From contig USMJ01000021.1 of the NCBI GenBank assembly GCA_900555805.1, positions 1-10,039 of the forward strand: a stretch of 10,039 nt of DNA. Reading direction: 5' to 3'. Below are positions 1 through 6,680 of the stretch, piece after piece (the first letter of the stretch is position 1; every line of letters starts with the position of its first letter). The notes beneath the pieces are model-generated. The model saw only the letters and a list, made by a program, of their open reading frames with translations, was not told the origin of the DNA and made no database searches. Both the position numbers and the translations under genes were made by a program. Source of the stretch: an uncultured Oscillospiraceae bacterium. Its GTDB lineage: Bacteria > Bacillota > Clostridia > Oscillospirales > Acutalibacteraceae.

Positions 1-749
1 ATATTTATCAGAACATAAGTAAGCGGATTGAGGAGCGCCGATATCTTGCCGACGGACATTGATATTCTCGAGAGCTCGTCCGCCGCGTTTTCGAAGCGGT
101 CTTCTTCGTGCTTCTGCTTTGAGAACGCTCTGATAACTCTTGCGCCCGAGAGATTTTCTCTTGTGATGAGAGTGACTTTGTCAAGTTTTTGCTGGATTAC
201 CTTATAAAACGGAACAGAATATTTCATAATGAAAAACAAAACCGCGGCGAGAAGGGGAGTCGCGGCAAGAAAAATCACCGAGAGCTTCGGGTCTATCATT
301 ATCGCCGCGACCGTCGAGCCGATGATAAGAAACGGCGCCCTGACCGCAAGTCTTATCAGCATGGCGACCGAGAGCTGAACTTGGTTTACATCCGAGTTTA
401 TTCTCGTTATGAGCGTCGAGGTTCCTATCTTGTCAATCTCGGCGGCGGAAAGCGTGTTGATATGCCTGAAAAGGTCGTTTCTCAAAGCCGTTCCGACGCC
501 CTGCGACGCCTTTGAAGCGAAATATTGGCATATAAGCGCAAAACAAAGTCCCAAAACGCCGAGCAGGAGCAAAACGCCGCCCATTTTCAGAACATAGTGT
601 GTGTCGCCGTTCGCGATTCCGACGTCTATTATCTTCGACATGACTATCGGAACTATAAGCTCAAAAACCGCCTCCGTCAGCTTGGCTATCGGGCCGATTA
701 TCGCCTCTTTTTTATAAAGCCTCAGATAGCGGGCTACTAATTTTAACAT
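1..749 (-). CDS. ABC exporter, N-terminal transmembrane half (partial, continues beyond the left edge)
   Basis: Reading leftwards from an ATG at 749-747 gives 249 residues with no stop before the window edge. The protein is the membrane domain of an MdlB/LmrA-type ABC exporter, in which ATP hydrolysis by a fused C-terminal nucleotide-binding domain (outside the window) drives export of an unknown substrate. Likely membrane helices lie near residues 18-38, 56-78, 132-152 and 156-176, with a fifth starting near 240. Family-typical stretches are LSAAEIDKIGTSTLITRI (about 100-117) and ENLSGARVIRAFSKQ (198-212), the cytoplasmic helix region conserved in these exporters. The start is supported by AGAGGTGG at 766-759, nine bases upstream. 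Such proteins often work as heterodimers, so a partner half-transporter may follow downstream (to the left). The substrate cannot be judged, and Walker motifs are not visible because the gene is cut. Confidence 0.9.
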   Translation of the reverse strand, partial: MLKLVARYLRLYKKEAIIGPIAKLTEAVFELIVPIVMSKIIDVGIANGDTHYVLKMGGVLLLLGVLGLCFALICQYFASKASQGVGTALRNDLFRHINTLSAAEIDKIGTSTLITRINSDVNQVQLSVAMLIRLAVRAPFLIIGSTVAAIMIDPKLSVIFLAATPLLAAVLFFIMKYSVPFYKVIQQKLDKVTLITRENLSGARVIRAFSKQKHEEDRFENAADELSRISMSVGKISALLNPLTYVLIN

Positions 750-765
750 TTATCATATCCACCTC

Positions 766-794
766 TTGGAAAAACAGTCTTTATGTATTATAAT
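766..794 (+). promoter_or_regulatory. Promoter of the RlmA-type methyltransferase gene
   Basis: The -35 TTGGAA (766-771) and -10 TATAAT (789-794) have a 17-base spacer. A transcript from near 801 would have a leader of about 34 bases before the TTG start at 835. The -35 touches the ribosome binding site of the divergent exporter gene (759-766). Confidence 0.65.
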
Positions 795-815
795 AGTTTG
801 TATAGATTTAATCAA
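787..815 (-). promoter_or_regulatory. Promoter of the ABC exporter gene
   Basis: On the minus strand the -35 TTGATT (815-810) and -10 TATAAT (792-787) are separated by 17 bases. Transcription should start near 780, giving a leader of about 30 bases before the ATG at 749. The -10 overlaps the -10 of the plus-strand promoter at 766-794. Confidence 0.6.
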
Positions 816-834
816 TAATAAGCAGGTGAGATTT

Positions 835-1656
835 TTGTCAGAGTTTATTTGTCCGTTTTGTAAGAAATCACTAAAAAGAGAGAACGGAAGCCTCGTTTGT
901 GAGAATAATCATTGTTTCGATATCGCTAAAGAGGGGTACGTCCACCTTTTGCCTGCGAGTAAAATGCATTCTCGGGTTCCCGGTGATACGAAAGAGATGG
1001 TGAACGCTCGCCGAGAGTTTCTTCACGCCGGATATTATAAGCTGTTTTCCGATAAGCTGAACGAACTCGTTCTGAGATACGCCGAGAACGGATGTAGGAT
1101 AGTCGACGCAGGCTGCGGCGAGGGATACTATACGGAAAATATCCTCGCTTGTCTGAAAGAGCATAATATCAAAGCCCGTGTTTCGGGCTTCGATATATCT
1201 AAATCCGCCGTCAGACTTGCCGCCAAAAGTAACAAAGAGATAGAATACGCCGTCGCAAGCATTTTCGACATCCCGACAGCGAGCAGCTCGGCGGACATAG
1301 TCACAAATATATTCGCACCCATTGTCGAGGCAGAGTTTTCCCGAATCGTAAAAACTTCGGGCGTACTTATTATAGCGGTTCCGGGCGAATATCACCTTTG
1401 GGAAATGAAAACGCTTGTTTATGACGAGCCGTATATAAACGAAGTCAAACACACTGAATATGAGGGCTTTGAGTTCGTCGAAAGAGTTCCCGTCAAGGGC
1501 GTTATCGAACTTAGCGATAACAGACAGATAAGAAACCTTTTCTCCATGACGCCGTACTACTGGAAAACGGGCTTCGAGGGAAGCCGCCGCATATCGGAAT
1601 GCCAAAGACTTAAAACACAGATACACTTTGACTTTCTGATATATAAAAAGATATAA
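835..1656 (+). CDS. rlmA: 23S rRNA (guanine-N1)-methyltransferase, RlmA family
   Basis: The 273-residue product matches the RlmA family (about 270 residues), SAM-dependent enzymes that methylate N1 of a guanine in 23S rRNA helix 35 near the exit tunnel. An N-terminal zinc finger is intact (Cys6, Cys9, Cys22, His26), followed by the family stretches DIAKEGYVHLLP (29-40) and PGDTKEMVNARREFL (49-63). The SAM-binding motif I is DAGCGEGYY at 91-99. Family knowledge: the Gram-negative type (RlmA-I) modifies G745, the Gram-positive type (RlmA-II/TlrB) modifies G748 and affects macrolide and ketolide response. The Gram-positive context suggests G748, which is inference. The TTG start at 835 is chosen because AGGTGAG (824-830) lies just upstream and the protein then begins like E. 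coli RlmA. An in-frame TTG at 766 is part of the -35 box. No terminator is visible before hprK. Confidence 0.88.
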   Translation: MSEFICPFCKKSLKRENGSLVCENNHCFDIAKEGYVHLLPASKMHSRVPGDTKEMVNARREFLHAGYYKLFSDKLNELVLRYAENGCRIVDAGCGEGYYTENILACLKEHNIKARVSGFDISKSAVRLAAKSNKEIEYAVASIFDIPTASSSADIVTNIFAPIVEAEFSRIVKTSGVLIIAVPGEYHLWEMKTLVYDEPYINEVKHTEYEGFEFVERVPVKGVIELSDNRQIRNLFSMTPYYWKTGFEGSRRISECQRLKTQIHFDFLIYKKI

Positions 1657-1672
1657 TTTTCCAAGAAAACGG

Positions 1673-1701
1673 TTGTAAACGCTTTTCGTTTGAAGTATAA
1701 T
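1673..1701 (+). promoter_or_regulatory. Main promoter of the hprK-whiA operon (P1)
   Basis: The -35 TTGTAA (1673-1678) and perfect -10 TATAAT (1696-1701) are separated by 17 bases. The predicted start near 1708 gives a leader of about 45 bases to the hprK ATG. A cre-like sequence covers the -35. Confidence 0.7.
1674..1687 (+). promoter_or_regulatory. Candidate catabolite responsive element (cre) over the hprK -35
   Basis: TGTAAACGCTTTTC fits the Bacillus cre consensus TGWAANCGNTNWCA at 12 of 14 positions. The left half and central CG are intact and the last two bases deviate. Placed on the -35, CcpA binding would be expected to block RNA polymerase. The site is inferred from sequence only. 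Confidence 0.45.
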
Positions 1702-1703
1702 AT

Positions 1704-1731
1704 TTGCGTGTGCCGTCATAATCGGTATAAT
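1704..1731 (+). promoter_or_regulatory. Possible second hprK promoter (P2)
   Basis: A second perfect TATAAT occurs at 1726-1731, 22 bases before the hprK ATG. Its best -35 is weak: TTGCGT at 1704-1709 with a 16-base spacer. A transcript from here would start about 16 bases before the ATG and still include the ribosome binding site at 1742-1747. Confidence 0.3.
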
Positions 1732-1753
1732 CGTTGAAAGCAGGAGGCAGGAA

Positions 1754-2722
1754 ATGTCAAAATATTCGGTTTCACTGAAAAAAATAATAGACGATCACGG
1801 CTTTGAGCCGCTCTATCTTCCCAAGGACGCAGGGGAGATAATGATAACTACTCCCGACGTCAACCGCCCGGGTCTTATCTTCTCGGGCTATGAAAACTTC
1901 TTCGACCCGACAAGAATGCAGTTCCTCGGCAGGAGCGAGATCGAATTTTTAAATCAGATATCCGAGCCCGTCAGAAGATGCAGAATTGACAGATATATGC
2001 AGAAGCAACCCGTCGCGATCGTTGTCACGAGAGGGCTTGAGTGTCCGAAAGACATAAAGGAGCTTGCTCCGAAATACGGCGTTCCCGTTCTTCTGACCAC
2101 CGACACCACTTCAAGATGTATGGCGTCGATAATAGCTTATCTCAACATCGAGCTCGCCGAAAGAATAACAAGACACGGCGTTCTGGTCGAAGTATACGGC
2201 GAGGGCGTTCTCATCCTCGGCGACAGCGGTGTGGGTAAGAGCGAAGCGGCGATAGAGCTTATCAAAAGAGGTCACAGACTTATAGCCGACGACGCGGTCG
2301 AAATAAGAAAGACATCAGCTAAAACCCTTGTCGGTTCAGCCCCCGATAACATAAGACACTTCATCGAAGTCCGAGGCGTCGGCGTCATCAACGCCAGACG
2401 AATATTCGGTATGGGCGCCGTCAAGATCAGCGAAAAAATAGATATGATAGTCAAGCTCGAAAACTGGGACAGCGAGAAAAACTACGACAGAATGGGGCTT
2501 GAGAGCGAATATTCCGAGGTCTTGGGAATAAAGATACCTATATCGACGGTTCCCGTCAAGCCCGGCAGAAATATCGCCATAATCATTGAGGTTGCGGCGA
2601 TGAACAACAGACAGAAGAAAATGGGATACAACGGAGCGAGAGAGCTTCTTGAAAATCTCGGCATGACCGACGATTTGCCCGAAGCCAAAAGCGAAGTTCA
2701 GGTCTGGCATAATTTTAACTGA
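1754..2722 (+). CDS. hprK: HPr kinase/phosphorylase
   Basis: The 322-residue protein is a standard-length HPr(Ser) kinase/phosphorylase, the cytosolic sensor enzyme that phosphorylates HPr (and Crh where present) on Ser46 when glycolytic intermediates are high and removes the phosphate when they are low. HPr-Ser-P is the corepressor of CcpA and slows PTS uptake. The N-terminal regulatory domain covers about residues 1-130. The catalytic domain shows His141 (in RHGVLVEVYG), Walker A GDSGVGKS (156-163), HRLIADD (174-180), the family signature around IEVRGVGVINARRIFG (204-219) and the C-terminal PVKPGRNIAIIIEVAAMN (267-284), typical of the phosphorylase loop region. All key residues look intact. 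The ATG at 1754 follows AGGAGG (1742-1747) by six bases. It is the first gene of the operon. Its stop overlaps the ribosome binding site of the next gene, suggesting tight coupling. Confidence 0.97.
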   Translation: MSKYSVSLKKIIDDHGFEPLYLPKDAGEIMITTPDVNRPGLIFSGYENFFDPTRMQFLGRSEIEFLNQISEPVRRCRIDRYMQKQPVAIVVTRGLECPKDIKELAPKYGVPVLLTTDTTSRCMASIIAYLNIELAERITRHGVLVEVYGEGVLILGDSGVGKSEAAIELIKRGHRLIADDAVEIRKTSAKTLVGSAPDNIRHFIEVRGVGVINARRIFGMGAVKISEKIDMIVKLENWDSEKNYDRMGLESEYSEVLGIKIPISTVPVKPGRNIAIIIEVAAMNNRQKKMGYNGARELLENLGMTDDLPEAKSEVQVWHNFN

Positions 2723-2735
2723 GGAGGATAAGAAA

Positions 2736-3683
2736 ATGTACAGAATAGGCGTAGATTTAGGCGGAACAAATATCTCGGTCGGCGTGGTTGACGAAAACAA
2801 TAAAATGGTCGGCAGGGGCAGAGTAAAGACCAAAGCCAAGAGATCGGCGGAAGAAATATTCGCCGACATGGCGAGAGCTATCGAAATCGCTATGGGTGAT
2901 GCCAAAATTAAGATAGGCGACGTCAGAAGCATAGGAATAGGTACGCCGGGGTCTGTCGATAAGGCGAAAGGCGAGATCGTTTTTGCCAATAACCTCTATT
3001 TCCACCATGTTCCGGCGAGAGATCTTCTTAAGAAATACTTCGATGTCGATATATTCATCGACAACGACGCCAACTGCGCCGCTTTGGGTGAAGCCGTCGC
3101 AGGCGCCGGGAACGGCATAAAGAACTTCGTCGCCATAACTCTCGGAACAGGAGTCGGAAGCGGAATCATAATCGACGGAAAGATAGTCACGGGCTGCAAC
3201 GACGCAGGCGGCGAATACGGTCACATGGTCATTCAGGTGGACGGCGAAAGCTGCACCTGCGGAAGAGACGGCTGCTGGGAAGCCTACGCCGCGGCGACGG
3301 CTCTCATCAAGCAGACCAAGGAAGCCATGCTCAAGGATAAAGACACCGTCATGTGGCAGTTGGCAGGCGGAAACATTGAAAACGTCAACGGAAGAACAGC
3401 CTTTGACGGAATGAGAATGAAAGACAAGACAGCCAAGGAGGTTGTCGACAGATATATCAAGTATGTTGCCGTCGGAACGGTCAACGTCATCAACGCCCTT
3501 CAGCCTGATATGCTATGCTTCGGCGGAGGAATATGCAACGAGGGCGACACCTTGCTCGACCCGATAAGAGAATATGTCGCAAGAGAGCGATACAGCCGCT
3601 ACGCCGACAAGCAGACCGAGATATGCAGAGCCATTCTCGGAAACGACGCAGGCATAATCGGCGCCGCTCTTCTTGACGAATAA
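2736..3683 (+). CDS. glk: ROK-family glucokinase
   Basis: The 315-residue protein is a ROK-family sugar kinase, most likely a glucokinase that makes glucose 6-phosphate from glucose and ATP in the cytosol. The ATP-binding start DLGGTN is at 7-12, the catalytic-base motif DNDANCAALGE at 109-119 with Asp111 the likely base, and the phosphate loop LGTGVGSGI at 136-144. The zinc site is His163 (GEYGH, 159-163) plus Cys173, Cys175 and Cys180 in the ROK signature CTCGRDGCWE. There is no N-terminal helix-turn-helix, so it is an enzyme and not a NagC/XylR-type repressor. AGGAGG (2722-2727) overlaps the hprK stop codon, eight bases before the ATG. Position between hprK and murB supports a role in sugar supply to glycolysis. 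Other hexoses such as mannose or N-acetylmannosamine cannot be excluded, so the gene symbol is provisional. Confidence 0.88.
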   Translation: MYRIGVDLGGTNISVGVVDENNKMVGRGRVKTKAKRSAEEIFADMARAIEIAMGDAKIKIGDVRSIGIGTPGSVDKAKGEIVFANNLYFHHVPARDLLKKYFDVDIFIDNDANCAALGEAVAGAGNGIKNFVAITLGTGVGSGIIIDGKIVTGCNDAGGEYGHMVIQVDGESCTCGRDGCWEAYAAATALIKQTKEAMLKDKDTVMWQLAGGNIENVNGRTAFDGMRMKDKTAKEVVDRYIKYVAVGTVNVINALQPDMLCFGGGICNEGDTLLDPIREYVARERYSRYADKQTEICRAILGNDAGIIGAALLDE

Positions 3684-3692
3684 AACGGAGAG

Positions 3693-4598
3693 ATGAATTT
3701 GAACGGCTTTTATAATGAAATAACAAACTGCGGCGTTGAGGTGCTTCGCGGCGAACCGCTGAAAAATCACACCACGTTCAAAATCGGCGGAAAAGCCGAA
3801 TACTTCGCTATCCCGAAATCCGAGCAGGAAATTGCCCTTATATTAAAGTACGCCCGTACCTATAACAAAAGGGTAATCGTCATCGGAAACGGAAGCAATA
3901 TGCTCGTCACGGATAAAGACATTAACGGCGTGTTCGTCTATATCGGCGACAAAATGAGCGATATCTCGCTTACAAACGAAACGACAATAAGATGCCAAGC
4001 CGGAGCTCTGCTTTCGAGGGTATGCAAATTTGCTCTTGAAAACTCGCTCACGGGCATGGAAGCGTCATACGGTATCCCGGGGTCGGTCGGCGGCGGACTT
4101 TATATGAACGCCGGAGCCTACGGCACGGAGATGAAAGACTATGTCGTCAAAGCCGAGTTCATAAGACCCGACGGTTCTCTCGGCGAATGCGCGGCAGACG
4201 AAATGGATCTGTCATACAGACACAGCGCCTTCGCCGAAAACGGATGCATAATCACAGCCGTATATATAAAGCTCAAAAAAGGCGATCCGTCTGCGATAAA
4301 AGACGGCATGGCGGACTATATGAGCAGGCGAAAGGACAAACAGCCGCTTGAATATCCGAGCGCAGGCAGTGTTTTCAAGCGCCCTGAGGGCTATTTCGCA
4401 GGCGCTCTTATCGAAGAATGCGGACTTAAAGGCGCTTCGGTCGGAGGAGCGGCGGTCAGCGAAAAGCACGCTGGCTTTATCATAAACAAGGGCGGCGCGA
4501 CCTGTGCGGACGTTGTCGGACTTGTGAAGTACTGTCAGGAGACGGTGCTTAAAGAAAAAGGCGTAAAGCTTGAAACAGAAATTAAAGTTTTAGAATAA
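3693..4598 (+). CDS. murB: UDP-N-acetylenolpyruvoylglucosamine reductase
   Basis: The 301-residue protein is MurB, the FAD- and NADPH-dependent cytosolic enzyme that reduces UDP-GlcNAc-enolpyruvate to UDP-MurNAc, the second committed step of peptidoglycan synthesis. Visible motifs: HTTFKIGGKAE (26-36), the FAD pyrophosphate loop GNGSNMLV (65-72), GIPGSVGGGLYMNAGAYG (127-144), SYRHSAF (174-180), and GSVFKRP (225-231), where Ser226 is the likely proton donor. LETEIKV at the C-terminus holds the conserved acidic position (probably Glu296). The length and the compact C-terminal part fit the type II enzymes of Gram-positive bacteria. The ATG lies nine bases after the glucokinase stop with GGAGAG directly upstream. 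All expected catalytic features are present and nothing suggests decay. Confidence 0.97.
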   Translation: MNLNGFYNEITNCGVEVLRGEPLKNHTTFKIGGKAEYFAIPKSEQEIALILKYARTYNKRVIVIGNGSNMLVTDKDINGVFVYIGDKMSDISLTNETTIRCQAGALLSRVCKFALENSLTGMEASYGIPGSVGGGLYMNAGAYGTEMKDYVVKAEFIRPDGSLGECAADEMDLSYRHSAFAENGCIITAVYIKLKKGDPSAIKDGMADYMSRRKDKQPLEYPSAGSVFKRPEGYFAGALIEECGLKGASVGGAAVSEKHAGFIINKGGATCADVVGLVKYCQETVLKEKGVKLETEIKVLE

Positions 4599-4607
4599 AG
4601 GCAGGAA

Positions 4608-5465
4608 ATGACAATGGAGTTTATAATCATAACCGGAATGTCGGGCGCAGGAAAATCGAGCGTCGTCAACGCTCTTGAAGATATCGGATACTTCTGCGTT
4701 GACAATATGCCGCCGGAACTTATAACGACATTTGTCAGCCTGTTCACCAAAAATGAATACAAAAAAGTCGCTCTCGTCACCGACGCGAGAACGGGCAAGA
4801 GCTTCGACAGACTTTTCGACGCGCTCGACGAGATATCCGAGATGGATATACCATATAAGCTCATGTTCATCGACGCCGACGACGATGTTCTTGTCAACAG
4901 ATACAAGGAGACGCGCCGCAGGCATCCGCTACTGAGCGAAAATGTATATACCGTCGAGGACGCCGTGAAGCTCGAAAGGCTTATGATGGCCGGCGCGCGT
5001 GAAAGAGCCGATATCGTCTTTGACACGACGGGGCTTTCCGCCATACAGTGCCGCGTTCGGGTCTCCGATATGTTTTCGGTCGCCGACAGCGACACGATGA
5101 GCGTTCACTGCGTTTCGTTCGGCTACAAACACGGCGTGCCGAACGACGCCGACCTCGTTTTCGATGTCAGATGTCTGCCGAATCCTTTTTATGTACCCGA
5201 GCTTAAGTGCTTAACGGGCTTAGACGCTCCGGTTTTTGACTACGTGATGAAATATGATGAGTCGAAACAGCTTGCTGATAAGCTGTTCGACCTTATAGAC
5301 TTCACTCTTCCGCTGTATCGCAAGGAGGGCAGAAGTCAGCTTATAATAGCTTTCGGCTGCACGGGCGGTCACCACAGATCGGTGACATTTGCGAGGCTTA
5401 TGTACGATCACCTGAAAGAAAAGGGATACAGAATGAGCATAAGCCACAGGGATCTGCTCAAATAA
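4608..5465 (+). CDS. rapZ: RapZ/YvcJ P-loop nucleotide-binding protein
   Basis: The 285-residue protein belongs to the RapZ (YvcJ/YhbJ) family. Walker A is GMSGAGKS (10-17), followed by GYFCVDNMPPELI (27-39), a second nucleotide-site segment VFDTTGLS (137-144) and the conserved C-terminal domain: FGYKHG (171-176), DVRCLPNPF (186-194) and GCTGGHHRSV (250-259). In E. coli RapZ is an RNase E adaptor that controls glucosamine 6-phosphate synthase through the sRNA GlmZ. In Bacillus YvcJ binds and hydrolyses nucleotides and affects competence, with no GlmZ known. The exact job here is therefore open. Two starts are possible: ATG 4608 (AAGG six bases upstream) or ATG 4614 (AGG eight bases upstream). 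The second gives the typical family start, with the Walker loop close to the N-terminus. The gap to murB is nine bases. Confidence 0.95.
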   Translation: MTMEFIIITGMSGAGKSSVVNALEDIGYFCVDNMPPELITTFVSLFTKNEYKKVALVTDARTGKSFDRLFDALDEISEMDIPYKLMFIDADDDVLVNRYKETRRRHPLLSENVYTVEDAVKLERLMMAGARERADIVFDTTGLSAIQCRVRVSDMFSVADSDTMSVHCVSFGYKHGVPNDADLVFDVRCLPNPFYVPELKCLTGLDAPVFDYVMKYDESKQLADKLFDLIDFTLPLYRKEGRSQLIIAFGCTGGHHRSVTFARLMYDHLKEKGYRMSISHRDLLK

Positions 5466-5479
5466 CGGAGGAACGGGAA

Positions 5480-6406
5480 ATGTCATTTTCGGCTAAGGTC
5501 AAACAGGAGCTTATGTCGCTTGAAACCGAAAACCCATGCTGTATAAAATCGCTCGCTTACGGTATGCTTTTATTCGGTCGGTCATTCAACCATCATTCAA
5601 TCTCGATGATGACCGACAATTCAGCAGTCGCCGACGCGTACCGAAAAGCAGTCAGGGAAGCGACGGGAGTTTCGGTCAATTGCTGCAAAACCCCGGCAGG
5701 AAAATATATTCTTTCCGTCTCGGAAAAAGCGGACAGAGAGAAGATATTCGAGTGTTACGGCATGACGGGCAGGGAATACGCGCTTAGGATAAACAGAGCG
5801 ATATTGACAAACGAAGCCGACGACGAAAACAACTGCTGTTTTTCGGCTTTCGTCAGGGGCGCGTTTCTCTCATGCGGAACGGTCTGCGACCCTAATAAAA
5901 TGTATGCGCTCGAATTTGTCGTTCAGTATCTCAAACTCAGCGAGGATATGAAAGCCCTGCTCGGAGAGATGGGACTGACGCCGAAGGTCACTCAAAGACG
6001 CGGAATCAGGGTCGTTTACTATAAGGACAGCACGAACATAGAGGACATTCTCACGCTGATGGGCGCCACGGAATCCTCGCTTGAAGTCATGGGCATCAAG
6101 GTCTACAAAGACATGCGGAACCGAGTGAACAGGCGGACGAACTTCGAGACGGCGAACATATCGAGAACGGTCGCCGCCGCCTTCGACCAGATAGAATCGA
6201 TCGAATACATCTTCGCCCACATGGACGAAGCGCTCCTGCCCGACGATCTGAGACAGATAGCCAAACTTCGTCAAGAGAACATAGACATGAGTTTAAGAGA
6301 ACTCGGCGAGTGCTTCGACCCACCGATATCGCGTTCGGCGGTCAACAACAAGCTGATGAAATTAGTGAAGATCGCCGAGGAACTTAAAGAAAAGAATAAC
6401 GAATAA
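5480..6406 (+). CDS. whiA: WhiA DNA-binding regulator
   Basis: The 308-residue protein is WhiA, a Gram-positive DNA-binding protein with an N-terminal degenerate LAGLIDADG homing-endonuclease fold and a C-terminal helix-turn-helix. The endonuclease-like core is at about 118-146 (AFVRGAFLSCGTVCDPNKMY), with cysteines where many homologues have small residues. The motif FETANISRTVAAAFDQIESI is at 222-241, and the helix-turn-helix is about 257-302 (LRQIAKLRQENIDMSLRELG, then SRSAVNNKLMKLVKIAEEL). In Streptomyces it activates sporulation and cell-division genes; in Bacillus it influences division and chromosome segregation. The ATG follows GGAGG (5467-5471) by eight bases. It is the last gene of the operon, followed two bases after its stop by a terminator. 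Many Firmicutes carry yvcK (glmR) between rapZ and whiA; here only 14 bases separate them. Confidence 0.95.
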   Translation: MSFSAKVKQELMSLETENPCCIKSLAYGMLLFGRSFNHHSISMMTDNSAVADAYRKAVREATGVSVNCCKTPAGKYILSVSEKADREKIFECYGMTGREYALRINRAILTNEADDENNCCFSAFVRGAFLSCGTVCDPNKMYALEFVVQYLKLSEDMKALLGEMGLTPKVTQRRGIRVVYYKDSTNIEDILTLMGATESSLEVMGIKVYKDMRNRVNRRTNFETANISRTVAAAFDQIESIEYIFAHMDEALLPDDLRQIAKLRQENIDMSLRELGECFDPPISRSAVNNKLMKLVKIAEELKEKNNE

Positions 6407-6407
6407 C

Positions 6408-6450
6408 AAAACCGTCACATCGGGAAGTTTTCCGAATGTGACGGTTTTTT
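6408..6450 (+). terminator. Intrinsic terminator of the hprK-whiA operon
   Basis: ACCGTCACAT (6411-6420) pairs with ATGTGACGGT (6436-6445), extended inward by CGG/CCG with one bulged A and outward by AAA/TTT. A run of T follows from 6445. It begins two bases after the whiA stop. Confidence 0.93.
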
Positions 6451-6480
6451 ATTTTGCGGTACACGGAGTTCCACGAAAAC

Positions 6481-6550
6481 CTTAAGTTTTTCTTAAGATT
6501 TTCGGCCGTTTCTTAAGTTTTCCTTAAGAAAACCTGACGATTTCCTTAAG
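6481..6550 (+). repeat. Array of CTTAAG half-sites, probable response-regulator operator
   Basis: CTTAAG occurs at 6481-6486, 6492-6497, 6512-6517, 6523-6528 and 6545-6550. The first two pairs are each CTTAAG-N5-CTTAAG, an 11-base period. The last copy is 22 bases after the fourth, with a degenerate CTGACG at the in-phase position 6534-6539. The last copy ends four bases before the -35 of the downstream promoter. The spacing is the pattern of OmpR/PhoB-class response regulators and is close to the CiaR box TTTAAG-N5-TTTAAG. The binding protein is not in the window. Confidence 0.65.
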
Positions 6551-6554
6551 ATTA

Positions 6555-6582
6555 TTGCATTTTCGGAGAAATTTGATAGTAT
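6555..6582 (+). promoter_or_regulatory. Extended -10 promoter for the DUF5412-like / LRR genes
   Basis: The -35 TTGCAT (6555-6560) and -10 TAGTAT (6577-6582) are separated by 16 bases, with an upstream TG (6574-6575) forming an extended -10. Both boxes are imperfect, as expected of an activator-dependent promoter, and the CTTAAG array abuts the -35. The start would be near 6589, giving a leader of about 90 bases. Confidence 0.55.
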
Positions 6583-6603
6583 GAATTTGCAAAGAAAACC
6601 GAA

Positions 6604-6645
6604 CCGAGAGCTTGCTATCCGAAAAGTGATAAAAACAAGCTTCGG
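6604..6645 (+). promoter_or_regulatory. Stem-loop in the leader of the DUF5412-like gene
   Basis: CCGA-g-AGCTTG (6604-6614) pairs with CAAGCTTCGG (6636-6645), making ten base pairs with one bulged G and a 21-base A-rich loop. No T-run follows, so it is not a terminator. It lies 19 bases before the ribosome binding site and could affect mRNA stability or translation. No known riboswitch class was recognised. Confidence 0.4.
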
Positions 6646-6680
6646 AACAGGAGTTCAAATTTGAAAGGAGATGCAGTCAA

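Noticed and set aside
189..740. Plus-strand open frames opposite the ABC exporter.
   Set aside because: The minus-strand reading gives a full ABC membrane domain. The plus frames are Arg-rich shadows without homology signals.
766..834. In-frame TTG at 766 as the start of the RlmA-type gene, adding 23 residues.
   Set aside because: The TTG is the first half of the -35 box, has no suitable ribosome binding site, and the extra residues do not resemble RlmA. The TTG at 835 gives the family-typical N-terminus.
871..1719. A 282-codon open frame on the minus strand opposite the RlmA-type gene.
   Set aside because: It lies antisense to a clearly conserved gene, has no recognisable domain, and reflects the codon pattern of the plus-strand gene.
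2336..2989. Long minus-strand open frame across the hprK/glucokinase junction (also others at 4535-5095 and 8711-9202).
   Set aside because: All are opposite genes with intact motifs and show low-complexity, shadow-like composition.
6481..6550. The CTTAAG repeats as a CRISPR-like array.
   Set aside because: The repeats are six bases long with 5-16 base gaps, far below CRISPR repeat and spacer size, and lie next to a promoter.
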